Origin: Mesorhizobium sp.
GTDB lineage: Bacteria > Pseudomonadota > Alphaproteobacteria > Rhizobiales > Rhizobiaceae
DNA length: 64,000 bases
NCBI RefSeq assembly: GCF_023954305.1
Contig: NZ_JAMLIG010000001.1
Span: 2,666,001-2,730,000, forward strand
Direction: 5' to 3'
Positions within the stretch are counted from its first letter, which is position 1, and the number at the start of each line of letters is the position of its first letter. A program made the translations under genes and the position numbers. Shown here in pieces: positions 8,170-16,448 of the stretch. The notes below the pieces were generated by a model. The model saw nothing but the letters and a program-made list of their open reading frames with translations. It ran no database searches and had not been told where the DNA came from.

Positions 8170-9156
8170 ATGAACAGGGTCGACCGCGACATAGCCAACC
8201 TGCCGGACACGACGGTGCCGGTCAAACAGACGTTCGGGTTCGACTCGAAGATGGTCGTGCCGGCCTATTCGATCGCCACCGAGCACGTGCCGGACATCGA
8301 TCCCGACTACATTTTCGACGAGGCGACGACGCTGGCCATTCTCGCCGGCTTCGCCTTCAATCGCCGCGTCATGGTGTCCGGCTATCACGGCACAGGCAAG
8401 TCGACCCATATCGAGCAGGTGGCCGCCCGCCTCAACTGGCCGTGCGTGCGCGTCAACCTCGACAGCCATGTGAGCCGTATCGATCTCGTCGGCAAGGACG
8501 CCATCGTCGTCAAGGACGGCATGCAGGTGACCGAATTCCGCGACGGCATTCTGCCCTGGGCCTACCAGCACAATGTCGCGCTCTGCTTCGACGAATACGA
8601 CGCGGGCCGGCCCGACGTGATGTTCGTTATCCAGCGCGTGCTCGAATCGTCGGGCCGCCTGACCTTGCTCGACCAGTCCAGGGTCATCCGCCCGCATCCG
8701 GCGTTCCGCCTGTTCGCGACCGCCAATACCGTCGGCCTCGGCGACACGACCGGCCTCTACCACGGCACGCAGCAGATCAACCAGGCGCAGATGGACCGCT
8801 GGTCGATCGTCACGACGCTGAACTACCTGCCGCACGAGAACGAGGTGGCGATCGTTTTGGCCAAGGCCAAGCATTTCCGCACCGACAAGGGCCGCGACAC
8901 CGTCAACAAGATGGTTCGCGTCGCCGACATGACCCGCCAGGCCTTCATCAACGGGGATCTGTCGACCGTGATGAGTCCGCGCACGGTCATCACCTGGGCG
9001 GAAAACGCCGAAATCTTCGGCAGCATCGGCATGGCCTTCCGGCTCACCTTCCTCAACAAGTGCGACGAACTCGAGCGCACCGTGGTCGCCGAATTCTACC
9101 AGCGCGCCTTCGGCGAGGAGCTGAAGGAGAGCGCGGTCAACGTGGTGCTGGGCTGA
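8170..9156 (+). CDS. cobS: cobaltochelatase subunit CobS (AAA+ ATPase)
   Basis: A 328-residue MoxR/AAA+ ATPase that with CobT powers CobN in inserting cobalt into hydrogenobyrinate a,c-diamide (aerobic cobalamin pathway). Walker A is GYHGTGKST (about 71-79), Walker B CFDEYDAG, and the sensor region reads LFATANTVGLGDTTGLY. Two adjacent ATGs exist (8167, 8170); GGAGG at 8161-8165 gives better spacing to 8170 and the resulting MNRVDRDIANLPDTT matches the family start. cobT follows after nine bases. cobN is not in the window. Confidence 0.95.
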   Translation: MNRVDRDIANLPDTTVPVKQTFGFDSKMVVPAYSIATEHVPDIDPDYIFDEATTLAILAGFAFNRRVMVSGYHGTGKSTHIEQVAARLNWPCVRVNLDSHVSRIDLVGKDAIVVKDGMQVTEFRDGILPWAYQHNVALCFDEYDAGRPDVMFVIQRVLESSGRLTLLDQSRVIRPHPAFRLFATANTVGLGDTTGLYHGTQQINQAQMDRWSIVTTLNYLPHENEVAIVLAKAKHFRTDKGRDTVNKMVRVADMTRQAFINGDLSTVMSPRTVITWAENAEIFGSIGMAFRLTFLNKCDELERTVVAEFYQRAFGEELKESAVNVVLG

Positions 9157-9165
9157 CGGAGCGAC

Positions 9166-11073
9166 ATGGCCGGACCCGGCGACAACACGAGGGGCAAACC
9201 CAAGGCAGCCAATGACGGCGAGGTGATGAAGCGCGCCATCTCGGTGTGCATGCGTGCCATTTCGGGCGATCCGACGCTGGAAGTCAGCTTCGCCAAGGAC
9301 AAGCCGGCGCTGGCGGCAAATCGCGCCAGGTTGCCGGAAATCGCCAAGAAGCCCTCCCGTGCCGACATCGCGATCACCCGCGGTCTGGGCGATTCGATGG
9401 CGCTCCGGCGCGCCTGCCACGATGCCGCGGTCCATTCGAAGCTGGCGCCCGAGGGCAAACAGGCGCGCGCGGTGTTCGACGCGGTCGAGCAGGCGCGGGT
9501 GGAGGCGATCGGCGCGCGTGCCATGACCGGCGTCGGCGACAATCTCGCCTCGATGCTCGAAGACCGGTTCCTCAAGGCCAATCTGGGCGCAGTGACCGAG
9601 CGCGCGGACGCGCCGCTCGAAGATGCGATCGCGCTGATGGTGCGCGAGCGGCTTACCGGACGGCCGGTTCCGGCTAGTGGCGAGAAGGTCGTGTCGCTGT
9701 GGCGCGACTGGATCGAGGAGAAGGCCGGCGCGGATCTCGAGGAACTCGAAGATGCGCTGCAGGACCAGGACGCTTTCGCCCGAGTCGTGCGCGACATGCT
9801 GGTCTCGATGGAGATGGCCGACGAGCTTGGCGACGACCAGCAGTCCGAGGATTCCCAGGACGACGACGACCAGCCGGAAGGAGAGGAACAGAGCGAGGAG
9901 GGCGGCGAGGACGATTCCGGCGGCGAGCAGTCGCAGAGCGAAGACAGCGAGTCGTCCGGCGAGGAGCAGGACGCCGGCGAGATGGAGGCGGCGGACGCCA
10001 CCTCCGACGACCAGTCCGACGAGGACATAGATTCGGAGACGCCCGGCGAATCGCGCCGGCCGGAGCCGTCGCTGACCAATCTTCCTCCCGATTTCGACTA
10101 CAAGATCTTCACCACCCAGTTCGACGAGACGGTCGGCGCGGAGGATCTGTGCGAGGAGGAGGAGCTCGACCGGCTGCGGGCTTTCCTCGACAAGCAGCTG
10201 GCCAATCTGTCCGGCGTGGTCGGTCGCCTCGCCAACCGGCTGCAGCGCCGCCTGATGGCGCAGCAGAACCGCTCGTGGGATTTCGACCTCGAAGAGGGCT
10301 ATCTCGATCCGGCGCGGCTGGTACGCGTGGTCATCGATCCGATGCAGCCGCTCTCCTTCAAGCAGGAGCGCGACACCAAGTTCCGCGACACGGTGGTGAC
10401 GCTCCTGCTCGACAATTCCGGCTCGATGCGTGGCCGCCCCATCACCGTTGCCGCCACCTGCGCCGATATCCTGGCGCGGACGCTCGAGCGCTGCGGCGTC
10501 TCGGTCGAGATCCTCGGCTTCACCACCAAGGCGTGGAAGGGCGGCCAGGCGCGCGAGAAATGGTTGAAGGAGGGCAAGCCGCCGACGCCCGGCCGGCTCA
10601 ACGACCTGCGCCATATCATCTACAAGTCGGCCGACGCGCCCTGGCGGCGGGCGCGGCGCAATCTCGGACTGATGATGCGCGAGGGCCTGCTCAAGGAGAA
10701 CATCGACGGCGAAGCGCTGCTATGGGCGCACCAGCGGCTGATCGGACGGCCCGAACAGCGCAAGATCCTGATGATGATCTCGGACGGCGCGCCGGTGGAC
10801 GACTCGACCTTGTCGGTCAACCCGGGCAACTACCTCGAGCGGCACTTGCGCGCGGTGATCGACCTGATCGAGACCCGCTCGCCGGTCGAACTGCTCGCCA
10901 TCGGCATCGGCCACGACGTGACCCGCTACTACCGGCGCGCCGTGACGATCGTCGACGCCGAGGAACTGGCTGGCGCGATGACGGAGCAGCTGGCCTCGCT
11001 GTTCTCCGAAGAGACGGCGAAGGATGCGCGCCGCTCCTCGGGCGCGCCGCGCCGCCGTGGTCGAGCCGCGTGA
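9166..11073 (+). CDS. cobT: cobaltochelatase subunit CobT
   Basis: A 635-residue partner of CobS. The N-terminal helical domain (1-210) is followed by a very acidic Asp/Glu/Ser/Gln stretch (about 222-300) and a C-terminal von Willebrand A domain. Its MIDAS motif LLLDNSGSMRGRP lies near residues 414-426, and MISDGAPVDDSTL further on. The MIDAS contacts the chelatase CobN by analogy with magnesium chelatase. GGAG lies nine bases before ATG 9166. The stop overlaps a possible GTG start of the next gene. Confidence 0.96.
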   Translation: MAGPGDNTRGKPKAANDGEVMKRAISVCMRAISGDPTLEVSFAKDKPALAANRARLPEIAKKPSRADIAITRGLGDSMALRRACHDAAVHSKLAPEGKQARAVFDAVEQARVEAIGARAMTGVGDNLASMLEDRFLKANLGAVTERADAPLEDAIALMVRERLTGRPVPASGEKVVSLWRDWIEEKAGADLEELEDALQDQDAFARVVRDMLVSMEMADELGDDQQSEDSQDDDDQPEGEEQSEEGGEDDSGGEQSQSEDSESSGEEQDAGEMEAADATSDDQSDEDIDSETPGESRRPEPSLTNLPPDFDYKIFTTQFDETVGAEDLCEEEELDRLRAFLDKQLANLSGVVGRLANRLQRRLMAQQNRSWDFDLEEGYLDPARLVRVVIDPMQPLSFKQERDTKFRDTVVTLLLDNSGSMRGRPITVAATCADILARTLERCGVSVEILGFTTKAWKGGQAREKWLKEGKPPTPGRLNDLRHIIYKSADAPWRRARRNLGLMMREGLLKENIDGEALLWAHQRLIGRPEQRKILMMISDGAPVDDSTLSVNPGNYLERHLRAVIDLIETRSPVELLAIGIGHDVTRYYRRAVTIVDAEELAGAMTEQLASLFSEETAKDARRSSGAPRRRGRAA

Positions 11074-11078
11074 CCCTC

Positions 11079-12095
11079 ATGCACCCCGTCGCGCGGCTCG
11101 CATCGGTGCTGGCATTGACTCTCGCCGCCGCCCTCGCGCCTTCCATGCTCGGCGCCGGCGCGGTCGTCGAGAAGATGGAAATCCGCTCCCGGCCCATCAC
11201 GCAGTTCCGCATCGGCTCCACCGAGACGAAGTTCGGCGAGCTGGAGTTCGTCGGCGGGCTGGAACTGACCTCGCGCGGCCGCGATTTCGGCTCGCTGTCG
11301 GCGTTCCGGTTCCTGAAGCCGGGCAGCGACTTCATCGGCGTCGCCGATACCGGCTTCTGGTTCTTCGGCACGGTGGAACACGACGATCGCGGCAGTCCCT
11401 CCGGCGTGTCGGATTTCCGCATGATGGAAATGGTCGACGGTTCGGACAAGCCGATCGGCGAGAAGTGGGACACCGACGCGGAGGGCCTCGCGGTCAAGGA
11501 CGACATTGCCACGGTCAGCTTCGAACGCGGCCACCGCGTGTCGGAGTTCCGCATCGATCCCGACGGCATGGGCGGGCCGCTGCGCGACATCGACTACGTC
11601 ATCCCCTCCTACGAGCTGCGCCAGAACCGGGGCATGGAGACGATCGCCCACGCGCATCCGTACGGCATCCACGCGGGCGGCCGCGTGGTGGTCTCGGAGA
11701 AGAGCCTCGACAAGGATGGCAACATCTTCGCCGCGATCGTCGAGGGGCCGGACAAGGGCGTGTTCTCGGTCAAGCGCAACGGCGAGTTCGACATCACCGA
11801 CGGGGCGTTCCTGCCCAGCGGCGATCTGCTCTTGCTCGAACGCTCGTTTTCCATCGGCCGCGGCGTGGCGATGCGGCTGCGCCGGATCTATGGCGAATCG
11901 GTCCGCAAGGGCGCCCTGGCCGACGGACCGGTCCTGCTGGAAGCCGACATGAGCTACCAGATCGACAATATGGAAGGGCTGGATGTCTGGCAGCGCGGCG
12001 ACGGCGCGCTGATCGTGTCGCTCATTTCAGACGACAATCACTCCATCCTGCAGCGCAATCTCTATCTTGAATTCAGGCTGCTCGGGGACGAATGA
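11079..12095 (+). CDS. secreted esterase-like / phytase-like protein
   Basis: A 338-residue protein with a Sec signal peptide (MHPVARLASVLALTLAAALA) and the beta-propeller-like pattern of the 'esterase-like activity of phytase' family: GELEFVGGLELTSRG, FIGVADTGFWF, DAEGLAV, NRGMETIA and NMEGLDVW. Enzymatic activity is unproven in most members. An in-frame GTG at 11070 overlaps the cobT stop (GTGA) and could be the true coupled start, adding three residues. The 3' end overlaps the convergent iron-permease-like gene by 34 bases. This gene often follows cobT in rhizobia. Confidence 0.82.
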   Translation: MHPVARLASVLALTLAAALAPSMLGAGAVVEKMEIRSRPITQFRIGSTETKFGELEFVGGLELTSRGRDFGSLSAFRFLKPGSDFIGVADTGFWFFGTVEHDDRGSPSGVSDFRMMEMVDGSDKPIGEKWDTDAEGLAVKDDIATVSFERGHRVSEFRIDPDGMGGPLRDIDYVIPSYELRQNRGMETIAHAHPYGIHAGGRVVVSEKSLDKDGNIFAAIVEGPDKGVFSVKRNGEFDITDGAFLPSGDLLLLERSFSIGRGVAMRLRRIYGESVRKGALADGPVLLEADMSYQIDNMEGLDVWQRGDGALIVSLISDDNHSILQRNLYLEFRLLGDE

Positions 12096-12511
12096 GCGTG
12101 CGGCCCGTGTGAGACATCGATCGGCAGGCAAGAGCCCGCTTCTTTCTCGATGGTCTGCAATTTGTCCATGATCACGTCGGGATCGGCGTGTTCCAGGCCG
12201 ATGACGTCGTTGCGTGTCTCGCGCAGCGCCAGGACGATCTCGTCCAGCTTGGCATGGATCGCGGCTGTATCGCGGAAGCCCTGGATCAGAACCACGCCCG
12301 TGATGATGATGGCGGCCACGGAGAGGGCATAGGTCACCACGTCGGTAAGGCCCAACGGCACCAGCGCGGTGCAGAGCACCATCACCGCCAGGACCGCATA
12401 GAATCCCGGAGGGGTGGAGAGATATTCCGCGCTCCTGAAGAGGACGCGGTCGACGGCGCCGCGCCCTCGCGGGGAGCTGGCGCCGTCAGGGCCTTGTTCA
12501 GTCCTTGACAT
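12062..12511 (-). CDS. low-affinity iron permease-like small membrane protein
   Basis: A 149-residue protein with two hydrophobic helices (GFYAVLAVMVLCTALVPLGL and VVTYALSVAAIIITGVVLIQ), then a coiled-coil segment (KLDEIVLALRETRNDVIGLE). This matches the 'low affinity iron permease' family; a transport role in bacteria is not established. ATG 12511 was chosen over a GTG at 12517. It overlaps the end of the preceding gene by 14 bases, so it is the last gene of a three-gene operon. Confidence 0.75.
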   Translation of the reverse strand: MSRTEQGPDGASSPRGRGAVDRVLFRSAEYLSTPPGFYAVLAVMVLCTALVPLGLTDVVTYALSVAAIIITGVVLIQGFRDTAAIHAKLDEIVLALRETRNDVIGLEHADPDVIMDKLQTIEKEAGSCLPIDVSHGPHAHSSPSSLNSR

Positions 12512-12767
12512 AGGCACCCGGCTGTCGGCCGCCCTTCGGGGCTTTCGCGTCCTTCGAGTGCTCGGCGATCGCCGGGCCGAGTCCTGACGTCTTCTGTGCC
12601 GCAGGACTGGGAGTCGGGTGGCGTTTCGCCTGATCCTCCGCGGAAGGCGTCAGACCCATTCCATTCTCCGGCGGCCGGTTCGCGGCGGCCTCCTGGGAGA
12701 ACTCGTCCTGAGCGTCCGCATCCTGCCGGGCCGGGAATTTGCGGCTCGGATCACCGTTGTCGTTCAT
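12498..12767 (-). CDS. hypothetical hydrophilic protein
   Basis: An 89-residue Pro/Ala/Lys/Asp-rich protein with no hydrophobic segment and probably largely disordered. It has a strong AGGAGG site that overlaps the end of the DUF892 gene nine bases away, and its own end overlaps the iron-permease-like gene. I do not recognise a family; the operon context suggests a stress-related role. Confidence 0.6.
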   Translation of the reverse strand: MNDNGDPSRKFPARQDADAQDEFSQEAAANRPPENGMGLTPSAEDQAKRHPTPSPAAQKTSGLGPAIAEHSKDAKAPKGGRQPGAYVKD

Positions 12768-12776
12768 CTCAGCCTC

Positions 12777-13286
12777 CTACTCCGCGGCCATCAGGGCCTT
12801 CTGGTTGGCCGAATTGTCAGCGAAATCGGTGAGGTTGCCGTCGGTCGCCATTTCTTCCTTCAGCGTCGCCTCGAACAGCTTGGCCGCATCCGGCTTGCCG
12901 AGCATTTCCGCCCAGCGCTTCAAGGTGCCGTAGCGGGTTATCTCGTAGTGCTCGACGGCCTGGGCGGCGGAGACGAGACCGGCATCGAGGGCCGGGGTTC
13001 CCTTGAACTCGTCCATGATTTCCTCGCCTTCCTCGATGATGCCGTCGATGGCGGGACAGGTCTTGCCCTGGGCGCGCTTGCCGAAGATCTCGAACACCTG
13101 CTGCAGGCGTTCCACCTGTCCCTCGGTCTCGTCGCGATGTTTCTCGAACGCCGCCTTCAACTTCTCGGATTGCGCCCCGCGCGCCATTTTCGGCAGCGCC
13201 TTCAGGATCTTGCGCTCGGCGTAGTAGATGTCCTTGAGCGTGTCGAGGAACAGGTCCTCGAGCGTCTTTTCCTTGGCCATTTTCAT
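12777..13286 (-). CDS. DUF892 (YciE/YciF-like) ferritin-like protein
   Basis: A 169-residue four-helix-bundle protein with the family signature LFLDTLKDIYYAERKILKAL near the N-terminus, EKHRDETEGQVERLQQVFE in helix 2 and AVEHYEITRYGTL in helix 4. These supply Glu and His residues typical of ferritin-like di-metal sites. DUF892 proteins are induced by osmotic or general stress. Two ATGs (13286 and 13280) fit a GGGAG site. It is first in an operon with the two genes downstream. Confidence 0.88.
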   Translation of the reverse strand: MKMAKEKTLEDLFLDTLKDIYYAERKILKALPKMARGAQSEKLKAAFEKHRDETEGQVERLQQVFEIFGKRAQGKTCPAIDGIIEEGEEIMDEFKGTPALDAGLVSAAQAVEHYEITRYGTLKRWAEMLGKPDAAKLFEATLKEEMATDGNLTDFADNSANQKALMAAE

Positions 13287-13377
13287 GAGCTCCCTTCGTT
13301 GGAATCACGCAGAGGTGATCGCCCCAAACGAGCCTGCGCGTCGTTCGGTTCCTGGGAGGGAAAGAAATAGTGGAACG

Positions 13378-14055
13378 TCAGGCGATGGCCGGCTGGGCCC
13401 ACCGCCAGGCGATCAGCCGATAGGGGATGAGCGCGAACACGGCGATCAGCAGCTTGACCGTCAGGTCGCCGAGCGCCCACGAAATCCACCGGGCGACCTC
13501 GATCGACCCAACGCCGAGGAGAGGTGCGGTCTCGAGCGCGAAGGCGTCTTCGGGGCCGACGAAGGCGAAGGCACCGGCAAAAGCCACCGAGAAGAAGATC
13601 GCCGTGTCGACGACGGAGCCGATCAGCGAGCCGATGACCGGCGCCCGCCACCAGGCCTGGCGACGCAGCCAGTTGAACACGGTGACGTCGAGGAGCTGGG
13701 CGGCAAGAAAGGCGAGGCCCGAGGCGGTGGCGATCCGAACCAGCCGGTCGGCCGCGGTCTCGAACTCGATCACGCCCCACTGGAACAGCAGCGGCGGGAA
13801 AAGAATCGATGAGGCGACCGCCAGCGCGAAGCCGAAGAAGACGACCCGGCGCGCCATGGCCGGGCCGTGGCGACGGTTGGCAAGGTCGGTGACGAGGAAG
13901 GCGAAGGGGTAGGTAAACGCGCCCCACGTCAGGATGTCGGCGAGCGACACGGCGCCGAGCTGACCCTGGACGGGGAACTGGACGAGTATGTTGGAGGCCA
14001 CGACGACGATCGCCATGGCGAGCACAAAGGGGACGTAACGCGAATAGGAAACCAT
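13378..14055 (-). CDS. yhhQ: queuosine precursor transporter (VUT/YhhQ family)
   Basis: A 225-residue polytopic membrane protein (about six helices) with the family pattern VVVASNILVQFPV near the N-terminus, LTWGAFTYPFAFLVTDLANR, and GSLIGSVVDTAIFFSVAFAG. VUT/YhhQ proteins import preQ0 or preQ1 for queuosine in tRNA. The start codon lies inside a preQ1-I-like pseudoknot (see the separate entry), which suggests translational control by preQ1. It lies downstream of rpmB on the same strand. Confidence 0.9.
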   Translation of the reverse strand: MVSYSRYVPFVLAMAIVVVASNILVQFPVQGQLGAVSLADILTWGAFTYPFAFLVTDLANRRHGPAMARRVVFFGFALAVASSILFPPLLFQWGVIEFETAADRLVRIATASGLAFLAAQLLDVTVFNWLRRQAWWRAPVIGSLIGSVVDTAIFFSVAFAGAFAFVGPEDAFALETAPLLGVGSIEVARWISWALGDLTVKLLIAVFALIPYRLIAWRWAQPAIA

Positions 14056-14082
14056 TTTTTTATCCTGGGTGATGGCACCAGC
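14052..14082 (-). promoter_or_regulatory. preQ1-I-like riboswitch overlapping the yhhQ start codon
   Basis: Read 5' to 3' on the minus strand from 14081, the RNA gives CUGG (14081-14078), UGC, CAU, CACC, then CAG closing a 4-bp P1 with CUGG. A GAUAAAAAA tail follows, then the AUGG of the start codon. CCAU in the loop (14075-14072) is complementary to AUGG (14055-14052), giving an H-type pseudoknot. The order GG-UNC-P2-ACCC-AUAAAAAA-P2' matches the preQ1-I aptamer. AGGA, the only Shine-Dalgarno-like element, partly lies in P1. Ligand binding is inferred from structure and from the downstream transporter. Confidence 0.65.
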
Positions 14083-14083
14083 G

Positions 14084-14103
14084 AAAGGCCACCGAAGGTG
14101 GCC
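14084..14103 (-). terminator. hairpin terminator after rpmB
   Basis: A GGCCACC / GGTGGCC stem with a tight loop (14087-14103) is followed by only three T residues on the minus strand. It lies 14 bases after the rpmB stop and immediately upstream of the preQ1-like element. The short T tract suggests partial read-through into yhhQ. Confidence 0.55.
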
Positions 14104-14117
14104 CGGAGAAGTGTGGA

Positions 14118-14420
14118 TCAGGTCGCCTCGGCGGTCTGCTCGGCAAGCTTCTTGGCGACCTGCTTCTTCAGGAGGCGGGCGCGCTGCGACAGATCCTCCG
14201 CACCCGACTTCATCAGGAAGGCGTCGAGCCCGCCGCGGTGCTCGACCGAACGCAGCGCGTTGGCCGAGATGCGCAGGCGAACCGTCTGGTTCAGCGCCTC
14301 AGAGATCAGCGACACGCGCACCAGATTCGGCAGGAAGCGGCGCTTTGTCTTGTTGTTGGCGTGGCTGACATTGTTGCCGTACTGCACGCCCTTGCCGGTG
14401 AGTTCGCATTCGCGGGACAT
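14118..14420 (-). CDS. rpmB: 50S ribosomal protein L28
   Basis: A 100-residue basic ribosomal protein beginning MSRECELTGKGVQYGNNVSH, with NNKTKRRFLPNLVRV and the C-terminal alphaproteobacterial extension ending KKLAEQTAEAT. It has its own promoter about 100 bases upstream and a hairpin downstream. Confidence 0.98.
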   Translation of the reverse strand: MSRECELTGKGVQYGNNVSHANNKTKRRFLPNLVRVSLISEALNQTVRLRISANALRSVEHRGGLDAFLMKSGAEDLSQRARLLKKQVAKKLAEQTAEAT

Positions 14421-14522
14421 TGGTCTTACCTTCGTTCGTCATCCGGGCCATATCGACATGAGCGCACCAAATCGTGGGCGGCGCGCGGTCGATGTCAGGC
14501 GGCCTCTTGGAAAGTCGGCGTT

Positions 14523-14551
14523 CCATAGTGGCATTTGGCAAAAGCGTCAAG
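14523..14551 (-). promoter_or_regulatory. sigma-70 promoter of rpmB
   Basis: CTTGAC (14551-14546), a 17-base spacer and CTATGG (14528-14523) match the alphaproteobacterial housekeeping consensus. The predicted start is near 14516, about 95 bases before the rpmB ATG. Confidence 0.78.
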
Positions 14552-14605
14552 TTCGACGGCCGACAAAAGCCGACAAACCTCGAGGCACCGGTCAAGGGCG
14601 GTCGC

Positions 14606-15001
14606 TCAGCCGGTCTCCGGCTCGATCAGGTCCCAGAGATTGCCGTAGAGATCCTCGAACACCACGACGGTGCCGTAGGCCTCATGGCGTGGCGTTTCGC
14701 GGAAGACGACGCCCGCCGCCTGCATCCGCGCATGATCGCGGGCGAAATCGTCGGTGCGGAGGAAGAAGGCGACGCGACCGCCGGTCTGGTTGCCGATCCG
14801 CGCGCGCTGATCTTCGGTTGACGCCTCGGCAAGCAACAGCGGCGCGCCGTCGTCGCTCGGCGCGACAAGCACCCAGCGCTTGCCGCCGCCCAGTGGCGTG
14901 TCCTCGACGAGCTCGAACCCAAGCGCCTCGCGGAACCAGGCGATCGCCTCGTCGTAGTCGCGGACGAGGAAGGTGACCGCGCCGATGCGTCTTCCCGTCA
15001 C
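14606..15001 (-). CDS. VOC (glyoxalase/bleomycin-resistance fold) family protein
   Basis: A 131-residue protein with a duplicated beta-alpha-beta-beta-beta unit: AVTFLVRDYDEAIAWFREAL in the first half, and RVAFFLRTDDFARDHARMQ with VVFEDLYGNLWDLIEP in the second. The closing G-N-x-W-D-L-I-E-P supplies the usual metal-binding Glu. The substrate is unknown. It starts at a GTG that overlaps the stop of the preceding gene (GTGA), so the two are translationally coupled. Confidence 0.88.
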   Translation of the reverse strand: MTGRRIGAVTFLVRDYDEAIAWFREALGFELVEDTPLGGGKRWVLVAPSDDGAPLLLAEASTEDQRARIGNQTGGRVAFFLRTDDFARDHARMQAAGVVFRETPRHEAYGTVVVFEDLYGNLWDLIEPETG

Positions 15002-15375
15002 GGCCGCACGATGTCGTACTGGCCGATCAATCGGCCGGAGGGCAGTTCATAGACGAGGATCGCCTCGCCCTGCGGATCGAGCCCGACATGGAGCGACAGG
15101 CGGCCGGCGGAGAGGCTCTGCGACAGGACCCGGGCACCCGCCGGAATCACCAGCGGCGCCTTGGCCGTCTCGCCGATCGGCGGGCTCGCCGCCTCGGAGG
15201 GCGCTTCGGCGCTGTTCCAGTTCCTGTAGACAACGGCAAGGATGACAACCATAACCGCGAAGAACAGGATGCCCAGATTGATCGCCATGAAGCGCACCAT
15301 CTTCTGCCGCACGCGCTCGGCAGCGGGGTCGAGCGGCTTCTCGTCCTGCTCCAGATCCGTATTGCGTCCCGCCAT
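14998..15375 (-). CDS. DUF6476-type small membrane protein
   Basis: A 125-residue protein with one transmembrane helix (FMAINLGILFFAVMVVILAV, about 30-50) and a periplasmic C-terminal domain ending GQYDIVRP. It matches a conserved alphaproteobacterial family (called DUF6476 here from memory) regularly divergent from an rluD-type gene, as here with a 24-base gap. Function unknown. Confidence 0.75.
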   Translation of the reverse strand: MAGRNTDLEQDEKPLDPAAERVRQKMVRFMAINLGILFFAVMVVILAVVYRNWNSAEAPSEAASPPIGETAKAPLVIPAGARVLSQSLSAGRLSLHVGLDPQGEAILVYELPSGRLIGQYDIVRP

Positions 15376-15399
15376 GTCCAGCCTTGCCCGGTCCCGTCG

Positions 15400-16434
15400 A
15401 TGAAGAACGTCCCTGATAGCGAAGCGGCCTCGCCAAGGAAAGCGTATCTCGCCGGCCCCGAGGCTGCGGGCCAACGGCTCGATCAGTGGCTCGCGGGCGT
15501 CGCCGGCCCCGACCTGTCGCGCAGCCGCGTGCAGGCCTTGATCAAGGCGGGAGCCGTGACCATCGCCGGCAAGGTCGTCGGCGAAGCGAAGCACAAGCTC
15601 GCAGGCGGCGAGGAGGTCGTGCTCGACGTGCCGGCCCCGGCGCCGGCCGAGCCTGAGGGCGAGGACATCGCGCTCGACATTCTCTACGAGGACGATCAGG
15701 TCATCGTCATCGACAAGCCGGCCGGCCTCGTCGTGCATCAGGGCGCCGGCAACTGGACCGGCACGCTGGTCAACGCGCTGATCCATCACTGCGGCGCGTC
15801 GCTGTCGGGCATCGGCGGCGTGGCACGGCCCGGCATCGTCCATCGCCTCGACAAGGACACCAGCGGCGTCATGGTCGCGGCCAAGACCGACCTCGCCCAC
15901 CGCGAACTGTCCGAGGCCTTCGCCGACCACGGGCAGGAAGGCGAACTCGAGCGCGCCTATCTCGCTCTCGTCTGGGGCACGCCCTCGCGCAAAGCCGGGA
16001 TCATCGATGCGCATCTGGGCCGTTCGACCAGGGACCGGACGCGTCAGGCCGTGGTGCCGGAGACGCGCGCGGATGCGCGCCATGCCGTCACCCATTTCGA
16101 GGTGCTCGAGACCTTCGGCGCGAAATATCCCGACGGTCCGGTGGCCAGCCTCGTCGAATGCCGGCTCGAAACCGGGCGAACGCACCAGATCAGGGTGCAT
16201 ATGGCGCATATCGGCCATCCGCTGATCGGCGACCGCGACTATGGCGGCGGCTTCCGCACCAAGTCGAACCGGCTGCCGGACGACGTGCGGCGGATCGTCG
16301 ACGCATTTCCGCGCCAGGCGCTGCATGCCGGCCTGCTCGCCTTCGCCCATCCGGTCAGCGGCGAGGTGATGGAGTTCACCGCACCGCTGCCTGCCGACAT
16401 GGAAGCGCTGGTCGAGGCGCTGCGGAGGCTCTGA
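15400..16434 (+). CDS. rluD: RluA-family 23S rRNA pseudouridine synthase (RluD-like)
   Basis: A 344-residue enzyme with an N-terminal S4 RNA-binding domain (QRLDQWLAGV ... SRVQALIKAGAVTIAGKVV, residues ~25-75) and the catalytic domain with HRLDKDTSGVMV, whose Asp is the nucleophile. RLETGRTHQIRVHMAHIGHP follows. RluD-type enzymes modify helix 69 of 23S rRNA. ATG 15400 leaves 24 bases to the divergent small membrane protein gene. The exact target (RluC or RluD class) is inferred. Confidence 0.9.
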   Translation: MKNVPDSEAASPRKAYLAGPEAAGQRLDQWLAGVAGPDLSRSRVQALIKAGAVTIAGKVVGEAKHKLAGGEEVVLDVPAPAPAEPEGEDIALDILYEDDQVIVIDKPAGLVVHQGAGNWTGTLVNALIHHCGASLSGIGGVARPGIVHRLDKDTSGVMVAAKTDLAHRELSEAFADHGQEGELERAYLALVWGTPSRKAGIIDAHLGRSTRDRTRQAVVPETRADARHAVTHFEVLETFGAKYPDGPVASLVECRLETGRTHQIRVHMAHIGHPLIGDRDYGGGFRTKSNRLPDDVRRIVDAFPRQALHAGLLAFAHPVSGEVMEFTAPLPADMEALVEALRRL

Positions 16435-16448
16435 CGCAGGCGGCCGGA

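Noticed and set aside
7909..10614. A 901-residue open frame antisense to the J-domain, cobS and cobT genes
   Set aside because: Its translation is low-complexity Arg/Ala/Gly/His-rich and lies opposite well-conserved genes; long antisense frames are expected in GC-rich coding DNA.
13378..14055. The A-rich tract before yhhQ as a simple ribosome-binding spacer
   Set aside because: The tract fits the fixed position of the preQ1-I tail and both helices of the pseudoknot can be drawn, so the riboswitch reading was kept as more likely, with moderate confidence.
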